The translations under genes were made by a program, and so were the position numbers. A stretch of 64,000 nucleotides of DNA, taken from the NCBI GenBank assembly GCA_033297075.1, contig MU858056.1, positions 124,001 to 188,000 on the forward strand, given 5' to 3'. A model generated the notes under the pieces. It was given only the letters and a program-made list of their open reading frames with translations. It made no database searches and was not told where the DNA came from. Position 1 is the first letter of the stretch; each line of letters begins with the position of its first letter. This DNA comes from Rhypophila decipiens. Taxonomy: Eukaryota; Ascomycota; Sordariomycetes; Sordariales; Naviculisporaceae. Of this stretch, positions 1-8,935 are shown piece after piece.

Positions 1-1372
1 TCTACTCGAGGATTTTGGCAGAGAAGGGATCAACGAGAATGTTCGTCGCTTGCGGGCACAGTTCTTTGGCTCGCCGCTGCAGAGGTTCGACATTAGCTAC
101 AGGTTGACAAGAGGAAGGGGAAGGCGTCTCGATCTGGACGCTGTCGTCGTCCAAGTCGGAGATGAGATCATCGACTGCATCAAGACAGCCGCTCGCGAGC
201 AAGACAAGGCGGTGTGTCTGCTGAGCCTGGAGGGTCCTACCCTGCCAACGGAGAATCTGACAACTTGGGTGACGAGCTTGTCACGGCTAACCTCGCTGAG
301 GGTCCACGCCGGCACCGTCTTGAACGACACCTTGGCCAGGGCTATCAGAGCCAACTGTCCTGCATTCAACGAAGTGGCGTGTTATATGTGCAAGGGCGAC
401 GGGGTGGATGTCAAGCTCGCTGGCTTCTTTAACAACCTCGAGCCCAACACGCTCGAATCGTTCATAGTCAACAGCAGGAACGATCTCGGAGAAGAATCGT
501 TCAAAGCTCTGGCCGGGCACTCCAAATCACTCAAAAAACTGGGGCTGTTCAACCTCGAACGGGATGCCTTTGGCTCACTAAACCACCTCACATCATGCCT
601 CGAGCTCGAAACTCTCAGTCTAGAAGCCGACACGACAGCGATGAGCCTACGCTGGGACGGCCCCCTCGCCGCAGTCTACGCAGAGATAGTCCAATGGCTC
701 CAACAATGCGTCCACCTTCGCTCCCTAGACTTCCAAGGCGTGCCCCGGGGGACAGAGATGCTCAGCGAAGTGCTCAAGTCCCCGGGTATCCATCTCAAGA
801 CTCTAAACGTCAAATCAGACGATTTCAGTCCAGACTTGTACGACTCTCTTCGCTCGCAGAATGGCCTCACCCAGCTAGCCGTGCGCATCGTCGACGAGGA
901 CGTCCTAGAAGAGGGAGAAGAGCGCCGGGAACAGCTGGTCGAGGCCATCTGCCAATGCTCGGACCTTCGCGAGCTCGAGACGAACGAGCTCCTAACCATC
1001 AACCAGTTTACGCAAATCACCACTGCCCTCCCGACATTGGAAGAGATTGATCTAAACGGAGACCTCATCGATGACAGTTTCCTCCTTCCGCTTATAAATC
1101 TGTCCAAGCTCAAGGCGTTCACCGTTTTTGGCCCCTCCAGCTTCACCTTCGATGGCATCCTCGAGTTCCTGAATAACCTAGATTCCAACTCCAGCTCCGG
1201 GGACCATGAAGGCTTCCAATTATACCTGGGCGACCAGATCTTTGAATACAAATTCACGGCCGATGAAGAAAAGATGCTGCAAGCAGAGATGCGGCGGCGG
1301 TTTGGCGGAAAGCTAGATATCACGTACAGGGCTGACCCGGATGAGCTCCACGAGTCTGACTTTACCGATTAG
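1..1372 (+). CDS. Leucine-rich-repeat protein, F-box/LRR type, 5' truncated by window edge
   Basis: The reading frame is open from base 2 to a TAG at 1370-1372, so the 5' end lies outside the window; the first 16 codons have no Met and run straight in from the edge. About 457 residues are visible. They form irregular leucine-rich repeats (for example SRLTSLRVHAG, SKSLKKLGLF, CLELETLSLE, CVHLRSLDF, LPTLEEIDLNGD) spread from about residue 70 to 385, followed by an acidic tail. No F-box is visible, but in fungi this weak LRR pattern usually sits behind an N-terminal F-box in SCF ubiquitin-ligase adaptors, so the missing part may carry one. That role is inference. No intron is needed in the visible part. 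Another possible identity is an LRR protein without an F-box. Confidence 0.6.
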   Translation, partial: LLEDFGREGINENVRRLRAQFFGSPLQRFDISYRLTRGRGRRLDLDAVVVQVGDEIIDCIKTAAREQDKAVCLLSLEGPTLPTENLTTWVTSLSRLTSLRVHAGTVLNDTLARAIRANCPAFNEVACYMCKGDGVDVKLAGFFNNLEPNTLESFIVNSRNDLGEESFKALAGHSKSLKKLGLFNLERDAFGSLNHLTSCLELETLSLEADTTAMSLRWDGPLAAVYAEIVQWLQQCVHLRSLDFQGVPRGTEMLSEVLKSPGIHLKTLNVKSDDFSPDLYDSLRSQNGLTQLAVRIVDEDVLEEGEERREQLVEAICQCSDLRELETNELLTINQFTQITTALPTLEEIDLNGDLIDDSFLLPLINLSKLKAFTVFGPSSFTFDGILEFLNNLDSNSSSGDHEGFQLYLGDQIFEYKFTADEEKMLQAEMRRRFGGKLDITYRADPDELHESDFTD

Positions 1373-1495
1373 CAATTGGATTACTGGGAGAAACAAGGAC
1401 GGGAGATTCTACTATGGAGGGAGCACCCCCTCCAGCAACATGTAACTATAAGCGTACTCCGGCGTAAGTAGGGTATAGATAGCGGTAATATGCAT

Positions 1496-1844
1496 GCAGC
1501 GGGTATCATGATTCCGTTAAAGCATTTATTCTAGCTAGTTAAAGTATTTATTCGAGCCCGTTAAGGCATTTATTCGAGCCCGTTAAAGCATTTATTCGAA
1601 CCTATTAAAGTATTTATTTAAGCTTGTTAAGGTATTTATTCGAGCCTATTGAGGCATTTATTCGAATTAGGTATTTGCTTATAAATTATAGTATTGACCT
1701 TATAGATTAAAGGCTAAGACAGTGGTTTTAGCCAGGCATATAGTGGTTTTAGCAGCGGCGATCAAATGTTATATACAGCGCTTTGTTACTAAAATAAAGG
1801 AGGGAAAAAACACAAGTATAAGCGTTGCAGCGGGTATCATGATT
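1496..1844. repeat. 18-bp direct repeats bracketing the minisatellite
   Basis: The 18-mer GCAGCGGGTATCATGATT occurs exactly at 1496-1513 and again at 1827-1844, in the same orientation, on either side of the 22-bp array and the AT-rich DNA after it. It is too long for a normal transposon target-site duplication, so it may be a remnant of a local duplication or of a decayed element's ends. Confidence 0.85.
1516..1669. repeat. 22-bp tandem repeat, 7 copies
   Basis: Seven head-to-tail copies of a 22-bp unit with consensus GTTAAAGCATTTATTCGAGC plus two variable bases start at 1516, 1538, 1560, 1582, 1604, 1626 and 1648. The copies differ mainly by C/T and G/A transitions. This is a small degenerate minisatellite. 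Confidence 0.95.
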
Positions 1845-1929
1845 TTTGCCAAACAAAGTGGTTGTTGTATGATGAATGTCAGATACAACCCATCACCTGA
1901 CCAAGGAACCAAGTGAGAAGCTCGCGGTC

Positions 1930-3235
1930 CTAACTAGCAGCCAGAATCTCAGCCGCCGCGGGTGCGGGTGAGTGATCCGTTTTGCCATCGTGGTTCTGGG
2001 CCTCCTGTTGTGCGCGTTTCTTCTCGGCGGCTTTCTGCCTTTTGACATAGTTGCTATAATTTATGGCACCGACCGAAATCAAGGCCAAAGTCACTACCCC
2101 GAGTGCAGAACGCCTTATGAGCACCCAGCGTAGAGCCTCGATCTCGGACTTCATGTCGCTATTGAGATGACCGGTGATTTTGTAGTTGATTTGTTGAATC
2201 TAATCGAGGTATGGTGTGGTTAGCTCGCATACCATAGGGACAAGAATTGGATCTGTCATTTCTTACCTTGCTATCCGCCGCCTTTTGTTCCTCCCGCACA
2301 GCCATCCGACGATCGTTGAACATGCCGCGCACATTGTCGGTGAGAGTTTGAAGCTCCTGGTTGAGACGCTGGTTGAGAATGTCTACCTCGTGCTGTAGGT
2401 GGGTGCGCTGCTGGCGCATTTGCTCGTCTGCCACGCGGCGATTATTCTTCACCTCGGTGCTCAGTTCCGAGCAAGCGGCCCGGAAGAGGTACGTCTCATT
2501 CTCGACGTCGCTCTTGCTCACCAGGCTCTCTTGCGCCACGTCGAGGTTGGTCGACAAGAGGCCGCGGACGGCCTTCATGGCCGTGATGGCCTGCCCTTCG
2601 GTGTACGACCCGGCGGTGAGTTGTTTCACGAGCGAGTAGCTGTCGAAGTGGTGGATGTAGGGCGGTGGTGTCAGGTGCGGAGGCTTGTGTTTCGCTTCTT
2701 CGGGCGGTCCCATATGGAGGATTGTCTCCATGGGACCTTCGCTGCGTTTTGGGGTGGGACTGGGGGGTTTCTCTGGGGACGTCGCTGGTTTTGGAGGGTC
2801 TGGGATCGACGCCGGTTCTTCGCTCGTGGTGGTTTCCGACACGGAAGGGGAATTGGTAATTGTTTCTGCTTCTGAGGGAGCCTCTGGAGGCGGTTTTGAT
2901 TCCGAATTGGCTTTTGGCTCTACATCTTGTTCTTTTCCTGATGTCTCTTCCGGCGCGGGCTTGTCCTCTGAAGCTGGCTGCTGTGGGTTCTGGGCTTCCA
3001 CATCTTCGCGGCTTTCTGGTTCTACGCCGGTGCCAGCCCTCCTTGCAAACGCAGATCGCCTGGCAACAGGGGTCGCCTTGAAATATGCTAACCGTTGACA
3101 GGGCGGTAGTGTCGTTCTCGAGACGGCCTTGGGCCGGGACGGATTAAATGTGAATTGGAGCAGGGAATCGCCAGACCGGCCCCGCGATGTGCGGAAGAGG
3201 TGAGGGTATAGGAAGGTCAGGCGAGTTGTCGCCAT
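1930..3235 (-). CDS. Mitochondrial DUF1640 coiled-coil protein, Fmp32/MCUR1 type
   Basis: There are two exons, 3235-2267 and 2199-1930, separated by a 67-bp GTAAGA...TAG intron; the phase is exact and the product is 412 residues. The N-terminus is rich in Arg, Ser and Thr with few acids, like a mitochondrial presequence. A long Pro/Glu/Ser linker follows (about 75-190). The conserved core begins near HHFDSYSLVKQL and continues as a coiled coil (about 250-320). Across the splice site it reads NYKITGHLNSDMKSEIE, the family hallmark. One transmembrane segment (about 352-374) lies before a charged tail. Family members sit in the mitochondrial inner membrane: yeast Fmp32 is linked to complex IV and proline use, and vertebrate MCUR1 to calcium uptake. 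Which of these roles applies here cannot be told from sequence. Confidence 0.85.
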
Positions 3236-4450
3236 GGTCGCGGTGGTCGCGGTGGTCTCGGGAGGGATGAAATGAAAGACAGCCTGTGTTTATCGCGTCA
3301 TTTCTCTCAGGCGTTACAATAGTAATACGGAGTATGAGGAAGTCTTGGATTGAAGAATGGAAATAGGAAATATCGCGGACCACGTCATAAAACGGTGCCA
3401 AGTTTGTAGGGGCAATTGCCTGCCAGAAGTGGATATGGAAGCTGCCGAGTATCCCAAGCTCTTGGCCCGAGGTCCCGGGCTGCGGTGCTGCTGACATAAT
3501 GACTAACCTGAAGATGAGACAAATCATTGCTGACACAAGGACATAAAAGCCGCCAAGGGCCAATGGGCTTCGGGAGATCATTCACATTTCTCTTATTATG
3601 GCTATTGTTGGCTTCCTCTCAGGAGGTACCGCACATGGCTGCAACTTGGGCATTAACCGTAAAGTTGGATGCGACATCTTGGGGCTGAGACATAATACAG
3701 AGCAAAATAATGGTATACCGTATGTTACGGCGAGCAGTTTGATATCCAGACTGTCAGCAAACTGGAATACATTGCCGAATGATCCGCTACATTGATTGGA
3801 GCTCGGAATTGGATTTGGAATAAATGTTTTGGATAATAAATCATTGTTCCCATCGCCAGTCAAACACCATCCAATATCACAAGTGCAGTCAGTAATACCG
3901 GAATCCAGTACAGTTCGGGTCCAGCACTAATTCGTACCCAATACCCGGAAGTACTGCATGTACATACGGTAACGTAAACTGCGCCCTGGAAGGTTCTGCA
4001 CGTCACAACCACAACCGCCTATTGCGCCTACGTTTATAGGTGGGTTTACTTGGCCTCCAGCCCAAACGAACCATGCCACATGCCACCATCTACATGCCTT
4101 TGTTCATCTCATCGTCAGCTCCATCTTATTTTGCTTAATATTGCAGCTCTTCCTATCAGCAAAGCATATATAACTAGCAGTTGTCATCTCCCAAATTGGC
4201 ATTGATGGGCATTGGATTTGGGCCGTAACGTCCTTTGGGTCCCAAGCATTTCGTCCCGTTTTTATTCGCAACTCAACGCCCATTGACTCACTGACCCGGT
4301 GGAATATCTCGCTTATTATATAAGGAGGTAGCTGGCAGATCTTGTCCAAGTAGTCGGTTATTTTCACTTTCGCAAGGCCATATCGCATCGATCCTGAAAA
4401 TCTTTCGCAACCTTAGGGAAACAATTTTCTTCGAATAAGTTTTCAAACGA
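3236..4450. other. Intergenic, divergent promoter region
   Basis: This 1.2-kb spacer lies between two divergently transcribed genes and should hold both promoters. It contains one TACGGAGTA motif at 3326-3334, a motif that recurs elsewhere in the window. The short open frames on both strands have no family features and were not accepted as genes. Confidence 0.6.
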
Positions 4451-6352
4451 ATGGCATCCCCATATGGTTTGTTACCTCACTCTTCTTTCCTCGAGCAGCA
4501 TGATCTCTGACTGACATTATTGATAGACCCAAAAACTACCGATCCAGCTTTGCTCCAGAGGAGCTCGGAGATAAAATCATACACCACCTCACACGCAAAA
4601 TATGACGGACTACGCATATTCTACCGGCGGCATCAGCAAGCTGACCGATTGCCAAAGTCGCCTGCTCCCATTCCGCTGCTAGTCTTCATTCATGGGCTTG
4701 GAGGCTCTGTCGCACAGTTTCATCCACTGTTAACCAGCCTCACCCCAATCGCATCCTGTCTCGCCGTTGACCTGCCAGGATGTGGTGTTTCTGAGTACAA
4801 CCTTCGATCCTGGGAACCCTATTCGACGGATGCTCTGGTCGAACTGCTCGAAGTCATCATTGAGGATTACCGAGAGAAAAATGAAGACCAGGGCGTGGTA
4901 TTCATTGGTCATAGTATGGGCACCTGTCTAGCTGCACTCCTGGCAAACCCAAGAGTGCCCCCGCGTACCCAGATCAGCAAGCATGTTCTTGGACTGGTGG
5001 CCATTTGCCCTAGTTCGGGAGCACCTTCTGAGAAGCAAGTCAGCTTGTTCCGCAAGCTTCTCTGGATCCCCGAGTTCCTCTTTGACCTCTGGCGTGCCTG
5101 GGACAGGCGAGGCGGTGCGGAGAGCGCAAGCGTGGCCCGGTTCGTCGGCGCCGAGGCCGATCGCGAAGCCAAACGACTGCAGAACCTGTACAACAACCAG
5201 AGCCGAACACCGGTATGGCGACGGATGGCATGGGGCCTTCTTCCTGAATACAAGAACGGAGTGGCACACGGTGGTCTACCTACCAATGATATATGGGCAG
5301 GACTCAATATCCCAGTCTTCCTAATCGGCGGAGAGGGTGACAATGTGACGCCGGCCAAGGAGGTAGACAAGATTGCAGAATACCTGCGGTCTGGCAGCGC
5401 CGAGGCTGAGTCCGCCGATGCTGGGACAGCTCCTATCATCGATTCAGCTGCCCCCGTTGATACTGGGACGGTGGAGTCCAACGTCGGATCAGATACGTTG
5501 GCAGAAAGCATTGTTGAAATCACTGCTGCAGATTTCGAGCGGCCAAAGAAGAGCTCGGATGTTGATGAACCCACCGACGACCCGTCTACTCCAAACGACG
5601 CTCCCACAGACATTCCCCCGCTACCGGCACACCCCGAAAAGACGGTCAGGTCTGTCATTCTCCCCAAGCCAGCAACCCACGCTTTACTCTACACGCCGTC
5701 GACGGCACGTGTTCTCGCCGGATTAGTCTCAGACTTCCTCGTGAACCACGTAACTGGACGTCTCTCGCTGGGGTGGCAACTACAATATCTCTGTCAAGAC
5801 GGAAAATGGGATGTTAAGAACCTCGAAAAATGGCAGAAGGTTGCCCCAGTGTCCGATCCCATCGGTGGCATCTTCCGGGCCATAAAAACGCTCCGGGAAG
5901 TCGACGAAACTCACAGCCCCAAGTGCTTTGTCCGTGACTGGGGAGGCATCGTCAAGGATGTCATTGATATCTCCCATGACAATCCGGTCTATGATCCCCA
6001 GGGTCTCGAGGCTGGCGGGATACACTACCACAAGTTCCCCACTGTGTCCAAGGTTCCGCCCACGGACTCTGAGATCAAGGGCTTTATTGAACTCATCGAC
6101 AAGGTCCGCGAGGAGCAGAAGACGAGGGCCAAGGCCGAGGGGTGGAAAGGTGACTATTTTGTTGGAGTGCACTGTCATTATGGCTTCAACAGGACGGGCT
6201 TTTTTATCGTCTGCTACTTGGTTGAGAGGTGTGGGTATACGCCGAGGGAGGCTATTGACCACTTTGCCCAGGCACGACCCAAGGGGATTAAGCATGCCCA
6301 TTTCTGTGATCGACTGTTTGTGCGATACTCTGGCGTCAAGAGCGAGGATTGA
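4451..6352 (+). CDS. Alpha/beta hydrolase fused to a cysteine RNA-triphosphatase-like phosphatase
   Basis: Exon 1 (4451-4466) encodes only MASPY plus one base. A 60-bp intron follows, and exon 2 runs 4527-6352, giving 613 residues. Residues about 45-310 are an alpha/beta hydrolase: an HGLGG oxyanion-type loop, a nucleophile elbow GHSMG with Ser135, and a late HALLY candidate for the catalytic His. An acidic low-complexity insert (about 300-385) separates the HGLGG/elbow half from this His. Residues about 430-613 are a cysteine phosphatase with the P-loop HCHYGFNRTG (Cys555, Arg561) followed by FAQARPKGIKHAHF. That pairing resembles the RNA 5'-triphosphatase domain of animal and plant capping enzymes more than ordinary protein phosphatases. 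Substrates of either half are unknown. Frame and motifs make a single intact gene very likely; the RNA link is inference. Confidence 0.85.
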
Positions 6353-6775
6353 TGGTTTTCTTCTTTCTTTTTCCTTTCCCTCTGGACGGCATTGATATTT
6401 GACTGTTTGCTTTCTGCGTTGATGGCATGGTGAAATGGACATTGGACAATTAGCGCATGGATTATCGATATACCTCTTTTCTTTTTAGATAATTTTCGGT
6501 TTGCTAGGTTTATTGGTGTACGTATGTACGTTGAAGGGTCCCTTTTCTTCTTAGCGTATTGTCTCTTGCTAGGCTATGGATTAGATGGGGTATGGGCGCT
6601 CAAAGCGATTTGCCATTTACATATGGCTTTATATCAGGTCTTTCGGTTCTTTTTCCTTTCTCTGCCGAGAAATTTAATCTCTTCTGTTTTCTGTCTCATC
6701 GTTCCTTGTTTCCGTCCTCACCCCGGCCAACTTTCGGTAGCAAATATTTGTTTACTTTTCTCGATCACGACCCGA
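6353..6775. other. Intergenic between convergent genes
   Basis: This is a 3'-to-3' spacer, T/C-rich on the plus strand, presumably holding the two polyadenylation regions. Nothing else was seen. Confidence 0.6.
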
Positions 6776-7288
6776 CTAGTCAACTTCATCCTCCCCCCTC
6801 TCAAAATCCGACCGAACAAGTTTCTCCTGACTAGCCAAGTACGCAGCGCCCGTATCAGCCCAAATCTCATATTTAACAACCTTGAGCTCGTCATCAAACT
6901 CGAGCACATAGGTAAAGATTTCTTTCCACGACTGGCCCGTGCTCGTCCACGTGAACCAGGCTTCTCCGCGCACCGAGACCTTGCGTTCTAACGGGTCGAC
7001 GACGTAATTCTCAAATGCCATGTCTTGGTAGGTTATGTGTTTGGATATCAGGGCAAAGTACTCTTTTGCGCCCTCGATTCCGCGGAATTCTCGACCTAGG
7101 AAAGGGGCGAGACGTTTTAGGCCGTGCTCGATTACGATTATTGAGGAGGAGAGTTTGGAGGAGAAGTGCTCGAGGATTTCGGGTAAAGGAGAGTTGGTTG
7201 CGAAGGCGAGGCAGAAGTGGGCTGCTGATTGGAGGAGTTTGGTGCGAGGGTCGTCTGGGGGATGGTCGTGGAAGTGGTGGCGCGGCAT
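6776..7288 (-). CDS. SnoaL/NTF2-like fold protein of unknown function
   Basis: This is a single exon of 170 codons, started at the ATG at 7288 because the frame upstream has no conserved character and lacks a better Met. The pattern is that of a small NTF2-like or SnoaL-like cone: an N-terminal helix pair (LLQSAAHFCLAFATN), a middle containing GREFRGIEGAKEYF, and a C-terminal sheet including VSVRGEAWFTW and VVKYEIWADTG. Such proteins can be polyketide cyclases, isomerases or simply binding folds; no catalytic residue can be assigned and no biosynthetic genes lie next to it. No signal peptide or membrane segment is present. Confidence 0.7.
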   Translation of the reverse strand: MPRHHFHDHPPDDPRTKLLQSAAHFCLAFATNSPLPEILEHFSSKLSSSIIVIEHGLKRLAPFLGREFRGIEGAKEYFALISKHITYQDMAFENYVVDPLERKVSVRGEAWFTWTSTGQSWKEIFTYVLEFDDELKVVKYEIWADTGAAYLASQEKLVRSDFERGEDEVD

Positions 7289-8057
7289 TGTTACTGCTCT
7301 TCGCGCTGTATGTTGGATTTCTTTCTGGTTGAGGGTGGTTTGTTTAAGTGATTGGATCTTGAATGAGCGTGTGTGTACTTTGCGATCTTTTGTTTTGCTT
7401 TTTTGGTGAATCGTACTGTACTTCTTTCCTACGACTGCCGGCTGGCTTATACCTACCGGCTCTGCAGCTGTGAACCCATCGTATGACGTAGTGTCGGGTG
7501 ACTTTGAATCTCGAGCTGCCGCAGCCGCAGGTGGAAGCCACTCTCCCGGCGCCCTCGGTCCCTGAACCTTGGTGAAATGCGCCAAACATGCCGATTGAGT
7601 CAGGTATCGCCTGTACGGGTAGTCCTGATAACTGATAAGTACCTGCGTTGTGAAGTACCTTAGCTGGAAAACAACAGTGGCACTAGACACCAATACCAGG
7701 AGAAAGTATAATATAAAAACTAATATATCACCGCTGAACTTAACTTCAAATGACTGCATCAGCGAGAGTCAAAGAATAAGACCGACAAGTCACTGGCCGT
7801 TCTGACTTTTCAAATCCTGAACTTATTGAGGGGAGCAAATATATAAGCCCAGGAAAATCCAAGATCGATCGTCTTCTCGTTCATCAACAACCATTACACA
7901 CATACTGGACTCAATTGGATAAGAACATGTACCTGTATGGCACGAGTACATCACTAACATCAACAACGGTCCTACATCTCTCCTCTCCCATACCAGCAGA
8001 AAGTCAACAACACTGTCAATTATTCTAGAAAGGTCATCAACCCATCGTCAGTTGCAG

Positions 8058-8339
8058 GTAAGCTCACTGTCTGTCTTATCTATACTATACTCGATGTGCT
8101 GCAGTACTAACGATAAGATATTAGACAATATGTCTCGATTTATTCGTGTCCTCCCGCGTCCAACAGTCCACCCAGTATCTCTTAGGTCATGACAATTCTC
8201 TGGACTCCCACCATACCTCGCGCAACAAAACCCGAGAGGCAATAATCAGTCCACCTCAGCTCCCAAGCCTGATACTATTACAACCAAAGACACTCTATAC
8301 CTTGTCGATGGTCTTAACAGACCCATAAGGCGACCCTAG
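8058..8339 (+). pseudogene. Possible broken gene fragment with intron and in-frame TGA
   Basis: An intron-like segment at 8058-8124 has a GTAAGC donor, a perfect TACTAAC branch site and a TAG acceptor. It is followed six bases later by an ATG at 8130. The frame reads a basic, Arg-rich, presequence-like start (MSRFIRVLPRPTVHPV), meets a TGA at 8190-8192, and then stays open to a TAG at 8337-8339. If the TGA was once CGA, one C-to-T change would explain the break. The product family is not recognised, and a non-coding transcript with a spliced leader is an alternative. Confidence 0.3.
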
Positions 8340-8620
8340 ACCCGCCAAAAAATCAAAAACCTTGCCAATGACCTTGCCGATGCTGTTAAAAAGGAGGGGG
8401 TAAAAATAGGGGGTAAAATCCTGCTGTCAGTATTCTGAATGAGTGCTGAAAAGCCTTCTGTCCAATTATTAAGAAGAAAGTCATCAGCGCCCCAGAAGAC
8501 TAGCAGGTAGTGGTAGAGTATCCGTCCTGTATATCTGATATCTGAAATCACACTTTATGTTTACACCCGTATCTCCCTGTGTGAATTAATAAGAACTAAG
8601 CTCTTACACACTGCTGCTAC

Positions 8621-8659
8621 CCATGGTGCCATGGTGCCATGGTGCCATGCATGCCATGC
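8621..8659. repeat. CCATGGTG short tandem repeat
   Basis: Three direct copies of CCATGGTG are followed by degenerate CCATGCATG pieces. The unit contains the CCATGG palindrome, so the array can form small hairpins. No function is suggested. Confidence 0.85.
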
Positions 8660-8935
8660 CGACTCACGGCCCCGCAGGTGCACCCCACACTTCCCAGCCT
8701 TGCCACATTCTAGCGTTACATAGCCTGCAACTTTGGTGCGACTGATTGGGTCTAGTGACCCCGGGATGCTGCCTGTCGCCTGTTCCGTCCCAAATCGTAC
8801 TTAACCTTATGCGGTACTGACATCAACAACGGTACTGACATCAACAACGGTCCTGCATCACTCCTCTCCCCAACGTTCAAGAGGGTTCAGACGATTGGGG
8901 CTGGCGCGAACCCCGAAAGATAAAATCACGCAAAA

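Larger units (their letters stand above)
1373..1929. other. Intergenic, AT-rich, holds a minisatellite
   Basis: This stretch lies between the tail of the LRR gene and the 3' end of the DUF1640 gene. It is AT-rich and contains the 22-bp tandem array at 1516-1669 and a flanking pair of 18-bp direct repeats. No credible gene was seen. Confidence 0.7.
7957..8870. repeat. 33-bp direct repeats 848 bp apart, plus an 18-bp tandem duplication
   Basis: The 33-mer beginning ACATCAACAACGGTCCT is present at 7957-7989 and 8838-8870 with 31 of 33 bases equal and in the same orientation. Next to the second copy, the 18-bp unit GGTACTGACATCAACAAC is repeated perfectly in tandem (8813-8848) and shares its core with the 33-mer. 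The arrangement suggests duplication of a leader-type sequence or excision/insertion between the copies. Confidence 0.85.
7289..8935. other. Repeat-rich intergenic region with a gene fragment
   Basis: This 1.6-kb spacer lies between divergent genes. It holds a pair of 33-bp direct repeats (7957-7989 and 8838-8870), a perfect 18-bp tandem duplication (8813-8848), a CCATGGTG array, and the broken gene fragment described separately. The part nearest 8935 is the alkaline phosphatase promoter. Confidence 0.7.

Noticed and set aside
3144..4388. Minus-strand frames of 66-145 codons between the DUF1640 and fusion genes
   Set aside because: No conserved motifs; the region is best explained as promoter DNA of two divergent genes.
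8336..8551. A minus-strand 71-codon frame thought to be a transposase remnant
   Set aside because: No transposase or reverse-transcriptase motif could be found and no terminal inverted repeats were seen.
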